A stretch of 64,000 nucleotides of DNA from Blattabacterium cuenoti (GCF_014252455.1 NZ_CP060245.1:198190-262189); one strand, 5' to 3'; shown: positions 44,183 through 53,689, numbered from the stretch's first letter. Made by a program: numbers and translations. Notes: a model not told the origin generated them from the letters alone.

Positions 44183-44210
44183 ATTATTTTTGCACAAAAA
44201 CAAAAATAAT
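44183..44210 (+). promoter_or_regulatory. Hairpin and -7 box just upstream of smpB
   Basis: A 10-bp perfect hairpin (ATTATTTTTG / CAAAAATAAT, 8-base loop) ends 8 bases before the smpB ATG. Its left arm contains TATTTTTG (44185-44192), a match to the -7 consensus TAnnTTTG. The start would then lie around 44199, so only the right arm would be in the RNA; the hairpin is more likely a DNA-level feature or coincidence. Confidence 0.35.
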
Positions 44211-44218
44211 AATTAATT

Positions 44219-44656
44219 ATGAGTATTTTAAACAGAAAGGCTAGATTTCAATATCATTTTTTAGAAAATTATATAGCTGGAATTCAATTGTTTGGGCCTG
44301 AGGTAAAATCTATTAGACAAAATAAAGTAAATATAACAGAAAGTTACTGTCAAATAAAAAATGGAGAATTATATTCTATTAATATGTATATAGCTGAATA
44401 TCAAAATAATAAATTTTTAAATTCTAAAAATAGAAGAGAAAGAAAATTATTATTAACCAAAAAAGAATTAATAAAAATTGAAAAAAAATTAAAAATACCT
44501 GGATTAACAATTATTCCTATTAAATTATTTTTCAGTAAAAAAGGATATGTAAAAGTAAAAATTTGTTTAGCAAAAGGGAAAACAATATATGATAAACGTG
44601 AATATATACGAAAAAGAGATTTTCGAAGAGAAGATAAAAGAGAAAATAATATATAA
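44219..44656 (+). CDS. smpB: SsrA-binding protein
   Basis: Binds tmRNA and brings it to stalled ribosomes. The 145 residues match the family: NRKARFQYHFLENYIAGI, GPEVKSIRQNKVNITESYC, the IAEYQ strand, the RERKLLLTKKE segment, VKICLAKGKTIYDKRE and the basic tail. The tmRNA gene itself is not in the window. This rescue system may matter where A-tract slippage produces non-stop messages. Confidence 0.95.
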   Translation: MSILNRKARFQYHFLENYIAGIQLFGPEVKSIRQNKVNITESYCQIKNGELYSINMYIAEYQNNKFLNSKNRRERKLLLTKKELIKIEKKLKIPGLTIIPIKLFFSKKGYVKVKICLAKGKTIYDKREYIRKRDFRREDKRENNI

Positions 44657-44700
44657 AATATATTATATTTGTTTATTATGTTCAAAGAAATTATAGTTTT

Positions 44701-45828
44701 ATGAAAAACGTCAATTTTTTTATTATTACTTTATTTACTTTATTTTCATCTGTTGTATATTCTCAATATTATAAAAAAAAATGGTCTATTAGAATAAGAG
44801 CTCATGATATTAATTATTATCCCACTAATGATCCATTCAAAGATTTTTTTCATCAAACCAATAATAATATTAATCCTTTTTTTTCGGATGTGGAATTAGA
44901 ATTTAATCTAAATAAACATTTAGGGGTATATTTAAATCCTTCATTAGGAATGGTGGATAATTCTAGATGGACATTAAAAGATAATTTTTTTCTAAAATTA
45001 GATCATGGAGTTAATTTTTATTTATTTCCAAAATATTGGTTAGATCCATACCTAAAATTAGGTGGTGGATATCATAAATTTAATTATAAAAATAAAATAT
45101 TAAAACTTACAGGATTAAATTTTTTTAAATTAGAAAAAAAAAATTTTTTTCTCTTAGATGGTGGATTAGGAATGAATGTTTGGATTGTTCCTAATTTTGG
45201 GATCAATATTCAAAGTAATTATAATCATATTGTAACTTCTTTAAAAAATTTAGATGCACAAGATTATTTGAATTTTTGGCAACATACTTTAGGTGTTATT
45301 TTTCGTTTTAATATAAAAAAAACTAAAAATTTATTTAAAAAACCAAAAAAAATAACAGAAATATATCCAAAAAATTATTCTTTTCCATCAGAAAAAACAT
45401 GGGAAAAAAATAAAAATGAAAAAAATAAAAAAGAAAAAGAGGATTTCGATAATGATGGAATTGTCGATAAAGAAGATTTATGTCCAGATAAATTTGGAAA
45501 AAAAGAAAACAATGGATGTCCTAATATAGTGGTAGTATTTCCTCCTATTTTATTTAACGTAGGAAAATTTACATTATCTTCAATATCTTTAGAAATTATT
45601 AATAAAATTTCTGAAATTATGATCAAAAAAATCCCTTATGCTAAATTTTATATAACTGGATATACAGATTATCATGGAAAATCCTCTTATAATAAAATTT
45701 TATCTATAAGAAGAGCACAGACTGTATTTAAAGCTTTAGTTTCCAAAGGAGTAGATCCTTATAGAATGGAAATTCGAGGGGGTAAAAAAAATCAAAAAAG
45801 ATTTGTGAAAATAACAATAAAAAAATAA
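44701..45828 (+). CDS. OmpA-family outer-membrane protein
   Basis: 375 residues: a signal peptide (hydrophobic 5-20, cleavage likely before QYY), then about 180 residues of beta-barrel type with GGGYHKF and LDGGLGMNVW. A thrombospondin type 3-like calcium repeat follows (DFDNDGIVDKEDLCPD, about residues 250-265), then a C-terminal OmpA peptidoglycan-binding domain with ITGYTDYHGKSSYNKILSIRRAQ and VFKALVSKGV. It should tie the outer membrane to the DAP-type wall made by the mur cluster. A terminator follows. Confidence 0.9.
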   Translation: MKNVNFFIITLFTLFSSVVYSQYYKKKWSIRIRAHDINYYPTNDPFKDFFHQTNNNINPFFSDVELEFNLNKHLGVYLNPSLGMVDNSRWTLKDNFFLKLDHGVNFYLFPKYWLDPYLKLGGGYHKFNYKNKILKLTGLNFFKLEKKNFFLLDGGLGMNVWIVPNFGINIQSNYNHIVTSLKNLDAQDYLNFWQHTLGVIFRFNIKKTKNLFKKPKKITEIYPKNYSFPSEKTWEKNKNEKNKKEKEDFDNDGIVDKEDLCPDKFGKKENNGCPNIVVVFPPILFNVGKFTLSSISLEIINKISEIMIKKIPYAKFYITGYTDYHGKSSYNKILSIRRAQTVFKALVSKGVDPYRMEIRGGKKNQKRFVKITIKK

Positions 45829-45838
45829 TAATTTATTA

Positions 45839-45873
45839 AAAATAAATCTCTTAATTGAGGTTTATTTTTTTTT
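45839..45873 (+). terminator. Rho-independent terminator after the OmpA-like gene
   Basis: The stem AAATAAATCTC / GAGGTTTATTT (one T-G wobble, 6-base loop TTAATT) runs into a 9-base T-run at 45865-45873. It overlaps the last codons of the convergent tatC gene. Confidence 0.7.
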
Positions 45874-46674
45874 ATAAAAAAAAGAAATATAAATACTCAA
45901 TTGATAAAGTATCACTAAAGGAATTAAAACGACTATAGTACTAAAAATATCACCTGGAGTAATAGCAGAAGAAATAATAAATATTATTAAAAAAGCATGT
46001 TTTCTATATTTTTTTAAAACAGTAGAAGATATTAATTCTATTTTAGTCAAAAAATATATAACAATAGGAAAAAGAAAAGTAATTCCCATAGATAATATAG
46101 AATTTATAATTAAAGATAAATAATCCGATAAATCAAATATATTTATTGGAATTGTACTGATTCTAAAGGTAGACCCAAAATGAATTAAAAATGGACATAA
46201 AATAAAATAACCAAAAAAAATTCCCGATATAAATAAAAAAGTAGCCATTATAATAATACCTCTAGTATATTTTCTTTCTTTTTGAGAAAGAGCTGGTTTA
46301 ATAAATTTCCAAAATTCATAAAATATATAAGGAAAAGATAAAATTAATCCTCCTATAAAACAGGTCCATATATATATATTAAATTGTCCAAATATTTTTC
46401 TATTTTGTAATTCTAAATTTTTTGAAAAAAAATAAATAGAATAAGTTGGATTACAATTTTTTTGAAAAAAAAAAAATTTTATTTTAGAAAAAATACGATA
46501 AGTAATAAAATCCGTCTTTGCTGGTCCAAAAATAATATAATCAAAGAGTATATATTTATTATTCATTAAAATAATTGTAAGAATTATAATCGCACATAAA
46601 CTATGAATTAGATGTTTTCTTAATTCTTCAATATGTTCCCAAAAAGGCATTACTTTTTTTTTATCTTTACTCAT
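45862..46674 (-). CDS. tatC: Sec-independent protein translocase TatC
   Basis: Membrane receptor of the twin-arginine pathway. The 270 residues have the N-terminal MPFWEHIEELRKHLIHS, the conserved cytoplasmic stretch with the catalytic Glu-type motif, then FPYIFYEFWKFIKPALSQKER, read here in parts, and about six hydrophobic helices. IISSAITPGDIFSTIVVLIPL near the end is typical. Inserted low-complexity sequence (residues about 60-85) contains long A-runs. TatA is not in the window. Confidence 0.94.
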   Translation of the reverse strand: MSKDKKKVMPFWEHIEELRKHLIHSLCAIIILTIILMNNKYILFDYIIFGPAKTDFITYRIFSKIKFFFFQKNCNPTYSIYFFSKNLELQNRKIFGQFNIYIWTCFIGGLILSFPYIFYEFWKFIKPALSQKERKYTRGIIIMATFLFISGIFFGYFILCPFLIHFGSTFRISTIPINIFDLSDYLSLIINSILSMGITFLFPIVIYFLTKIELISSTVLKKYRKHAFLIIFIISSAITPGDIFSTIVVLIPLVILYQLSIYISFFYKKK

Positions 46675-46708
46675 AAAATGATTCTATTAATATCAAATAT
46701 TTAAATTA

Positions 46709-47731
46709 ATGAAATGCGGAATAATTGGACTTCCAAATATAGGAAAATCAACTTTTTTTAATCTTATTTCTAATTCTAAAGTTTTATCAGAAAATTTTCC
46801 TTTTTGTACCATAGAACCTAATTATGGATGGACAAAAATTCCTGATCAAAGATTATATGAACTCAAAAACCTTATTCATACAATAAAAATTGTTCCATCA
46901 GAAATAAAAATTGTAGATATCGCTGGATTAATTAAAGGGTCACATAAAGGAAATGGTTTAGGAAATAAATTTTTATCTCATATTCGTGAAACAAATGTTA
47001 TTATTCATATGATACGTTGTTTTAAAGATATAAATGTTATTCATGTAGAAAATAACATAAATCCTATTAGAGATAAAGAAATTATAGATATAGAATTACA
47101 ATTAAAAGATTTAGAAACTATAGAAAAAAAAATCGAAAAAATAAAAAAAAAAAATTATAAAAATATTTTATATACGTTACAAAACGTATATGATTTTCTG
47201 AAAAAAGGTAAAAATATTAGAATGTTCCCATTCAAAAATAATGAAAAAATATACATAGAAGATTTACATTTATTAACTATAAAACCTGTACTTTATGTAT
47301 GTAATTTAAATGAAAAAGAAGAGTATGATAATGAAAAGATACAACATTTAAAAAAAATAATACAGCTGGAAAAATCTACTATAGTAATGGTTTCTTTAAA
47401 AAAAAAAAATACAAAAAATTTTTATCAATATGGTATTGATAAAATTATAAAAGAAGCATATAAATTATTACATTTACAATGTTTTTTTACTATAGGAAAA
47501 AAAGAAATACGTTCTTGGTCTATCCCTAATACTTATACAGCATATCAAGCTTCTTCTATTATTCATTCAGATTTAAAAAAAGGATTTATTTGTGCAGAAA
47601 TAATTCATTACCATGATTTTATTAAATATGGATCAGAAAAAAAAGCAAAACAAGCAGGAAAAAAATTTGTAGTAGGAAAAAATTATCTCATTAAAGATGG
47701 AGATATTATCCATTTTAAATTTAATACATAA
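46709..47731 (+). CDS. ychF: Redox-regulated ATPase YchF (Obg-like)
   Basis: P-loop protein of the OLA1/YchF family, associated with ribosomes; its exact function is unsettled. The 340 residues are somewhat shorter than the usual about 363. Walker A GLPNIGKSTFFNLIS, FCTIEPNYG, the Walker B IVDIAGLIKG, the switch GNKFLSHIRE and the TGS-domain end (IRSWSIPNTYTAYQASSIIHSD, read in parts, and VGKNYLIKDGDIIHFKF) are visible. It is convergent with the M42 peptidase gene and overlaps it by 11 bases. Confidence 0.94.
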   Translation: MKCGIIGLPNIGKSTFFNLISNSKVLSENFPFCTIEPNYGWTKIPDQRLYELKNLIHTIKIVPSEIKIVDIAGLIKGSHKGNGLGNKFLSHIRETNVIIHMIRCFKDINVIHVENNINPIRDKEIIDIELQLKDLETIEKKIEKIKKKNYKNILYTLQNVYDFLKKGKNIRMFPFKNNEKIYIEDLHLLTIKPVLYVCNLNEKEEYDNEKIQHLKKIIQLEKSTIVMVSLKKKNTKNFYQYGIDKIIKEAYKLLHLQCFFTIGKKEIRSWSIPNTYTAYQASSIIHSDLKKGFICAEIIHYHDFIKYGSEKKAKQAGKKFVVGKNYLIKDGDIIHFKFNT

Positions 47732-48818
47732 AAAATTTTTCTATAGATAAATTAATTCCTTTTAAGGTTTCAAAAATTAATTGTATAGTTTTTTCTACAT
47801 CTTCTTTATGAACCATTTCTACTGTTGTATGCATATATCTAAGTGGAATTGAGATTAAAGCAGATGTTACTCCTTTATTGGAATAAGCAAAAGCATCGGT
47901 ATCAGTCCCTGTATATCTAGATGAAACTAAACGTTGAAAAGAAAGTTGTTGTTTTTGAGCTGTATGAATAATATATTCTCTAATATTTTTTTTTATAGAA
48001 GGAGCATATACTATAACAGGTCCTAACCCACATTTAATATCTCCTTGTATTTTTTTATCCATCATAGGCGTAGAAGTATCATGTGTCACATCCGTAACAA
48101 TAGCTATATGTGGATTGATTATTTTAGAAATTACTTGCGCTCCTCTTAATCCTACTTCTTCTTGAACAGAATTTACCACATATAAACCATATTTTAAATT
48201 TAATTTCTGTTCTTTTATCATTTTTGTTACTTCTGCAATTATAAAACCTCCTATTTTATTATCTAATGATCTACATACAAAATAATTTTTGTTTAAAATC
48301 AAAAAATCATCTGGATAAGTAACAAAACAACCTACATGTACTCCTATTTTTTCTACTTCTTTTCTATTTTTTCCACCAATATCTATAAATATATTATCTA
48401 TATTTGGATTTTTTTCCTCTGAAATTTTTCTTGTATGAATAGCTGGCCACCCAAATACTCCATGTACTAAACCATTTTCTGTATGAATTACTACTTTTTT
48501 TGATGGAGCTATTTGATGATCTGATCCTCCATTACGAGATACATAAATCATTCCATTTTCTGTAATATAATTTACATACCAAGAAACTTCATCTACATGA
48601 GCTTCAATAATTAATTTATATGGAGAATTATTAGGATTTATAATCCCTACTACTGTTCCATATAAATCTGTTTCTGTTTTTTCTACATAATAATTAATGT
48701 AATTTTTCCATATTTTTTGTCCTTCACTCTCCTCTCCAGTAGGAGAAAAACTATTTAAATAATTTTTCAGAAATTTTATAGATTTTTCATTGATTAAATA
48801 AACATTTTTATTTTTCAT
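47721..48818 (-). CDS. M42-family metallo-aminopeptidase
   Basis: Two-metal exopeptidase of the M42 family (glutamyl aminopeptidase/FrvX-like), likely recycling peptides in the cytoplasm. The 365 residues carry metal ligands in IIEAHVDEVSW, CRSLDNKIGGFII, the catalytic Glu pair in VNSVQEEVGLRGAQ, VTDVTHDTSTP and the C-terminal IPLRYMHTTVEMVHKEDVE. It lies 6 bases after dapF on the same strand. The precise substrate is not evident. Confidence 0.9.
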   Translation of the reverse strand: MKNKNVYLINEKSIKFLKNYLNSFSPTGEESEGQKIWKNYINYYVEKTETDLYGTVVGIINPNNSPYKLIIEAHVDEVSWYVNYITENGMIYVSRNGGSDHQIAPSKKVVIHTENGLVHGVFGWPAIHTRKISEEKNPNIDNIFIDIGGKNRKEVEKIGVHVGCFVTYPDDFLILNKNYFVCRSLDNKIGGFIIAEVTKMIKEQKLNLKYGLYVVNSVQEEVGLRGAQVISKIINPHIAIVTDVTHDTSTPMMDKKIQGDIKCGLGPVIVYAPSIKKNIREYIIHTAQKQQLSFQRLVSSRYTGTDTDAFAYSNKGVTSALISIPLRYMHTTVEMVHKEDVEKTIQLIFETLKGINLSIEKFFMY

Positions 48819-48824
48819 AATTTT

Positions 48825-49604
48825 TTAAATATTTATCCATCCTTCAAATATTAATTTTGTGGATCCAGTTAAATAAATTTTTTGATATGTATTTTTTTCT
48901 TTTTTAAAAGATACCCATAATTTTCCTCCTAAAGTATATACTAATACTTGTTGATCTTTATATATTTTTTTTAATTCATACGAAGCAATAACAGATGCAG
49001 TAACTCCTGTCCCACAGGATAAAGTTTCATTTTCTACCCCTCTTTCATAAGTACGAACTTTCAGTATATTTTTCCCAATTAATTCTACAAAATTAACATT
49101 TACTCCTTTTTTTAATCGAATTTCTCTCCCTTTTTTTTGTACATCTATTTTTTTTATATTATCTACAAAAATAACATTGTGTGGAGATCCTGTATTTAAA
49201 TAAATATGTTGAGAACATAATTTTATCATATTTTTTTTTATATCAATCATTTTAATAGAAACTAAACCTTTATTTTGTATATACCCATAATGATTTCCAT
49301 CTATAGCTCTAAAATAAATTTTATTATTTTTTGTAATACCTAATTTTTTTGAAAAAGAAATAGCACATCTTCCTCCATTTCCACACATAGAACTTTCCTT
49401 CCCGTCAGAATTATAATACTTCATATAAAAATCCTTATTAGGGTCATTTTGAATTAAAATAATTCCATCTGCTCCAATTCCAAAATGTCGATTACATAAT
49501 CTTTTAAAACAAGAAAAATTTACTTTTGTAAGTTTTTTTTCTCTATTATCTATCATAATAAAATCATTCCCTGTTCCTTGATACTTTAAAAAATCTATTT
49601 TCAT
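48825..49604 (-). CDS. dapF: Diaminopimelate epimerase
   Basis: Converts LL- to meso-diaminopimelate, the precursor of lysine and the residue added by MurE. The 259 residues have YQGTGNDFIMIDNR at the N terminus, the first catalytic Cys in GKESSMCGNGGRC and the second in TLSCGTGVTASVIAS, and TGSPHNVIF. Both cysteines are kept. The presence of meso-DAP agrees with the MurE signature downstream in the window. Confidence 0.96.
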   Translation of the reverse strand: MKIDFLKYQGTGNDFIMIDNREKKLTKVNFSCFKRLCNRHFGIGADGIILIQNDPNKDFYMKYYNSDGKESSMCGNGGRCAISFSKKLGITKNNKIYFRAIDGNHYGYIQNKGLVSIKMIDIKKNMIKLCSQHIYLNTGSPHNVIFVDNIKKIDVQKKGREIRLKKGVNVNFVELIGKNILKVRTYERGVENETLSCGTGVTASVIASYELKKIYKDQQVLVYTLGGKLWVSFKKEKNTYQKIYLTGSTKLIFEGWINI

Positions 49605-49707
49605 ATTATTTATGAAGTAAATCTTTTTTTATTTGAAGAAAAAATTTTTTAACTATGTAAGTTACACTTCATATTTATATATTTGTGTGGTAAATATATT
49701 CATAAAT

Positions 49708-51216
49708 ATGAAGAGAATAGTTTTTTATATTTTACTTAGTAGTATGATGAGTTCAGTTATAACTATTGCTGCATACAAAAAATATAATAAAGAAGAATCT
49801 CTATTATTTCCACCATATAATAATAATGAAAAAAATAAATGGACTCCTTCTACTTCCTCATTAGTCAGTTCTGCTGGATTACCTGATTTTACTAGAGTAG
49901 TAGAAAAAACAATTCATGCGGTAGTAAATGTAAAAAATTATTCTAATAAATATCATAATAAATTAAATTTTGATCCATTTGATTTTTTCTTTGGATTCCC
50001 TGATGATTTTGGAGAAAAAGGAAAAATTCCTCAAAATAATAATGATCTTCCTGGACTTCATGGATCAGGTGTAATTATATCTCCAGATGGATATATAGTT
50101 ACTAATAATCATGTTATTAAAGATGCAGATAAAATAGAAATTACTCTTAATGATCAAAGAACATATAGAGCAAAATTAATAGGAACAGATACTAGTACAG
50201 ATATTGCATTATTAAAAATTAATGAAAAAAATTTACCATTTATTTATTTTTCTGATTCCAATAAAGTACAAGTAGGAGAATGGGTTTTAGCTATAGGAAA
50301 TCCTTTTGATTTAAATTCAACGGTTACTGCAGGTATTATTAGTGCTAAAAATAGAAATTTAGGAATATTAAGAGGGGAAACTCAAACAGCTATAGAATCT
50401 TTTTTTCAAACAGATGCAGCTGTAAATCCTGGAAATAGTGGTGGGGCTTTAGTAAATACAAATGGAGAATTAATTGGAATTAATACAGCTATTTCTTCAA
50501 ATTCTGGAAATTTTATAGGATATAGTTTTGCTGCTCCTTCCAATTTAGTAGGAAAAGTTGTTCAAGATATAAAAAAATATGGAACTGTACAACGTGCGTA
50601 TTTAGGAGTTAGAGGAATGGATCTTACTAAGGGAGAATATTTAAAATATTATAATAATGAAACACATCAAAATATAAAACCACAACAGGGTTTTTTAATT
50701 GGAGAAGTTTTTGAAAAAAGTGGTGCTTATGATGCAGGTATTAAAAAAGGAGATATTATTAAAAGTATAAATGGAAAATTAATTCAAAATGTAGCGGATT
50801 TATCTTTTATTGTAGGGACTAAACATCCAGGAGATAAAGTTACAGTTAATATTTTAAGAAATAAAAATATAAAAATTTTTAACGTTATTTTAAAAAATTC
50901 AAAAGGAAAAACAAAAATTATAAAAAAAGAAAAAATTACTATATCTGAATTATTAGGAGCTACTTTTGAATCTTTAGGAAAAAATATTAAAAAAAAATTT
51001 GGAATTGATTATGGAATTCTAATATTAGAAATAAGAACCGGGAGATTAAGTTATATAGGGATGGAAGAAGGTGATATTATTTTATCTATCAATGGTATAA
51101 AAATGAGGAGCCCTAATGATGTAGAATCTGTATTAAAAGGATATTCCGGAGATGTAACGATAAAATATTTTAAACCAAATGGTCAAATTTATATATCTGG
51201 ATTTGAAATGAATTAA
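49708..51216 (+). CDS. htrA: Do-family periplasmic serine protease (HtrA/DegP)
   Basis: Envelope quality-control protease. I chose ATG 49708 (MKRIVFYILL), giving 502 residues with an N-terminal hydrophobic signal/anchor; the 25 codons upstream do not look like a signal. The catalytic triad is His135 (TNNHVI), Asp165 (TDIALLK) and Ser244 (NPGNSGGAL). Two PDZ domains follow, about residues 285-390 (AYLGVRGMDL, AGIKKGDIIKSINGK) and 405-500 (IGMEEGDIILSINGIK). It is convergent with the permease gene, overlapping by 4 bases. Confidence 0.95.
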   Translation: MKRIVFYILLSSMMSSVITIAAYKKYNKEESLLFPPYNNNEKNKWTPSTSSLVSSAGLPDFTRVVEKTIHAVVNVKNYSNKYHNKLNFDPFDFFFGFPDDFGEKGKIPQNNNDLPGLHGSGVIISPDGYIVTNNHVIKDADKIEITLNDQRTYRAKLIGTDTSTDIALLKINEKNLPFIYFSDSNKVQVGEWVLAIGNPFDLNSTVTAGIISAKNRNLGILRGETQTAIESFFQTDAAVNPGNSGGALVNTNGELIGINTAISSNSGNFIGYSFAAPSNLVGKVVQDIKKYGTVQRAYLGVRGMDLTKGEYLKYYNNETHQNIKPQQGFLIGEVFEKSGAYDAGIKKGDIIKSINGKLIQNVADLSFIVGTKHPGDKVTVNILRNKNIKIFNVILKNSKGKTKIIKKEKITISELLGATFESLGKNIKKKFGIDYGILILEIRTGRLSYIGMEEGDIILSINGIKMRSPNDVESVLKGYSGDVTIKYFKPNGQIYISGFEMN

Positions 51217-52301
51217 TGATAATTTTTTTTACTCCAAAAAAAAATAGTAATGATTCCAAAAATAATATTTGGAAGCCAAATAGATAAATAAGAAGGAATA
51301 TAATTTTTTGTAGAATATATTTTTGATAATTCTATGCAAAAAATATATAAAAAAGATAAAAATAAACCAATTATTAAATGATTTTCTATTTTATTACTAT
51401 TTAATGATATGATAGATAATCCTAAAATAGTAAATATAAAAGTAGAAAAAGGAAAACTTGTTCTTTGATAATATTCATTTAAAAACATATTTATGTTTTT
51501 ATTTCCTCTTTTTTTTTCTATTTTAATAAATTTTTTTAATTCATTAATAGTCATTGTTTCCGCAATATATTCTTCTGGTAAAAGTTCTTTTGGTGTTATA
51601 TAAAAATTTTTTATAAGATAAAATCCTTTGGAAAAAATATCTTTATTTTTTTTTATATGTATTTCACTATAATTATGTAATATATATACATGATATTTTT
51701 TATTCCAAAAAATATTTTTAGCTTTAATTAGATATATTAGTTTTTTTCCATGAAATTTTTGATAGACACATTCTTTACCTATATTTTTTTTTCTTGAAAA
51801 ATTTTGAATAAATAAATATTCATTTTTTGAAATTTGAGCACTGATATTTTGATTATTTTCATATATTTTTTTATATTTTGAATTTAATAAATATTGATAA
51901 TGAAATTTATTTTTTTTTTTATTAGCTATAGGTAATAAATAATAATTAATCATTAAAGCTCCTATTCCTATAATAAAAGCTGAAATAAAATAAGGGTAGG
52001 TAATTCTTTTAAAACTAATTCCACTTACTAAAAGAGCTGTTATTTCTGAATTCTTATTCAATTGTGATGTAACAAAAATAATAGATAAAAAAACAGAAAT
52101 AGGAGAAAAAGTATTAGCTAACCATATTGCAAAATATGGATAATATCTTATTAAAGCTTCTTTGATAGATCCTTGATTATTTTCTAATCTATGTATCCGT
52201 TGAGAAAGGTCTATAACTACAGATAGTATTTGTAATCCTATGGTTATAAAAAAAAAAGTTACAATTATTTTAATAATAATATAACGATCAAGTATTTTCA
52301 T
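51213..52301 (-). CDS. LptF/LptG-family permease (YjgP/YjgQ)
   Basis: Membrane subunit of the lipopolysaccharide exporter family. Of 362 residues, three N-terminal helices (about 10-35, 55-80, 100-122) and three near the C terminus (about 280-355) flank a periplasmic beta-rich domain. LDRYIIIKIIVTFF, FSPISVFLSIIFVTSQL and the ELTALL-like region NSEITALLVSGISFKR are family traits. Whether this is LptF or LptG cannot be settled. In Bacteroidetes this gene commonly lies just downstream of tgt, and here the tgt remnant ends 24 bases upstream. Confidence 0.88.
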   Translation of the reverse strand: MKILDRYIIIKIIVTFFFITIGLQILSVVIDLSQRIHRLENNQGSIKEALIRYYPYFAIWLANTFSPISVFLSIIFVTSQLNKNSEITALLVSGISFKRITYPYFISAFIIGIGALMINYYLLPIANKKKNKFHYQYLLNSKYKKIYENNQNISAQISKNEYLFIQNFSRKKNIGKECVYQKFHGKKLIYLIKAKNIFWNKKYHVYILHNYSEIHIKKNKDIFSKGFYLIKNFYITPKELLPEEYIAETMTINELKKFIKIEKKRGNKNINMFLNEYYQRTSFPFSTFIFTILGLSIISLNSNKIENHLIIGLFLSFLYIFCIELSKIYSTKNYIPSYLSIWLPNIIFGIITIFFWSKKNYH

Positions 52302-52325
52302 TTATTTATAAACGTTTAAAATTTG

Positions 52326-52665
52326 TTAAGATAAATTTTCTCTATAAAGATATCTGATATAAGATTTATTATAAAATTGATCGACATAAGAATAACCTAA
52401 CTCATCTAAACAAACAAGATGAATCTTTTTCCCATTTATTTAATTCATCAATATGGTTATATTTTATCATTATAATAATTTTGTAAATTTTTCACTATCG
52501 GTTCAAATATATAGTTAGTCATAAACTAATGCAGTCCTCTTGTATGAGATAGGATTTTCATTACAGGACTAAAATATAAATTTCCAATAATAATCATCTT
52601 ATGTCCCATGATCAGTTTCTATAACTCCTACTCTTGCATACGGTTTTTATTAAATTAAATTTCAT
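52326..52665 (-). pseudogene. tgt: Decayed tgt (queuine/preQ1 tRNA-ribosyltransferase) remnant
   Basis: Only about 340 bp of an expected about 1.1 kb remain, in shifting frames. MKFNLIKT (52665-52642) matches the family N terminus. RVGVIETDHGT follows in another frame (52634-52602; cf. ARAGxxxTDHG), then IF-SPV after one more base shift (cf. IFMPV). Near the 3' end KWEKDSSC and then DELGYSYVDQFYNKSYIRYL, ending ENLS-stop at 52326, match the Tgt stretch with SYVD, YSKAY and RHL. The large middle with the catalytic Asp residues is deleted. Tgt inserts preQ1 into tRNA position 34. Comparisons are from memory of the family. Confidence 0.75.
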
Positions 52666-52746
52666 TTAATAAAAAATCTTACATAATAGGATATCAACGA
52701 AATTGACTAATTTCGCAAGAAAAAATAAATAATTTTTTTTCAAAAA

Positions 52747-53664
52747 ATGAATTTTATAGAACATTCAAAAATATATCATTATCCGGTCCTTTTAAAAGAA
52801 AGTATAGAAAATCTAATTACAGATAGAAATGGTATTTATGTTGATGTTACATTTGGTGGAGGAGGACATTCTTCTGCTATTTTAAAAAAATTAGAAAAAA
52901 AAGCTATTTTAATAGCTTTAGACCAAGATAAAGAATCCATTAAAAATAATTTAATAAAAGATAAGCGTTTTTATTTATTACATAAAAATTTTATACATAT
53001 AAGAAGTATTTTAAAAAAATATAATATAGAAAAAGTTTCTGGTATATTAGCTGATTTAGGTTTATCTTCTTATCAAATTTATAATTATAAAAGAGGTTTT
53101 TCTCATAAATTTAACTGTACTTTAGATATGAGAATGAATCAAAAAATTCCTATTTCTGCTTTACAAATTATTAATCAATATTCTAAAAAAAAATTATTTC
53201 ATATATTTTATAAATATGGCGAATTTAAAAATGCTATTCAAATTGCTGAAAAAATTTTAAAAAAAAGAGAAAAAAAACCTATCATTACTACATGGGATTT
53301 AATGAATATTTTTTTTTTAAAAAAACTTTCTTTTAAAAAAAAGAAAAAATTTTTATCTAGACTTTTTCAGTCTATACGAATAGAAGTTAATAATGAAATT
53401 AATAATTTAAAAAATTTTTTATTAGAATCTTCTAAAATTATCCTCCCAGGAGGTAGAATTGCTATTATTTCATATCATTCTATAGAAGATAGAATTACCA
53501 AATTTTTTTTTAAAAAAGGGGTATTTAAAAATCAAGAAATTCCCCGTTGTTATTCTATTCCATTTAAAATGATTCATAAAAAAGTTATTAAACCAACGAT
53601 TCAAGAAATTAAAATTAATCCAAAATCTAGAAGTGCTCGGTTAAGAATTGCGGAAAAATTATAA
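52747..53664 (+). CDS. rsmH: 16S rRNA (cytosine1402-N4)-methyltransferase
   Basis: RsmH (MraW) methylates C1402 in the decoding centre and is usually near the start of the dcw cluster. The 305 residues show YHYPVLLKESIENL, the SAM motif VDVTFGGGGHSSAIL, LIALDQDKE, GILADLGLSSYQIYN, RGFSHKFNCTLDMRM and IAIISYHSIEDR. mraZ, commonly the first gene of the cluster, is absent; the upstream gap holds the tgt remnant instead. Confidence 0.96.
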   Translation: MNFIEHSKIYHYPVLLKESIENLITDRNGIYVDVTFGGGGHSSAILKKLEKKAILIALDQDKESIKNNLIKDKRFYLLHKNFIHIRSILKKYNIEKVSGILADLGLSSYQIYNYKRGFSHKFNCTLDMRMNQKIPISALQIINQYSKKKLFHIFYKYGEFKNAIQIAEKILKKREKKPIITTWDLMNIFFLKKLSFKKKKKFLSRLFQSIRIEVNNEINNLKNFLLESSKIILPGGRIAIISYHSIEDRITKFFFKKGVFKNQEIPRCYSIPFKMIHKKVIKPTIQEIKINPKSRSARLRIAEKL

Positions 53665-53689
53665 TATCAATCAGAAATTCAATTTTAAA

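Noticed and set aside
52302-52746. Considered a structural RNA (RNase P RNA or similar) because the gap is less AT-rich than other gaps.
   Set aside because: No conserved RNase P or tmRNA signature is visible on either strand, while protein fragments of Tgt account for the sequence better.
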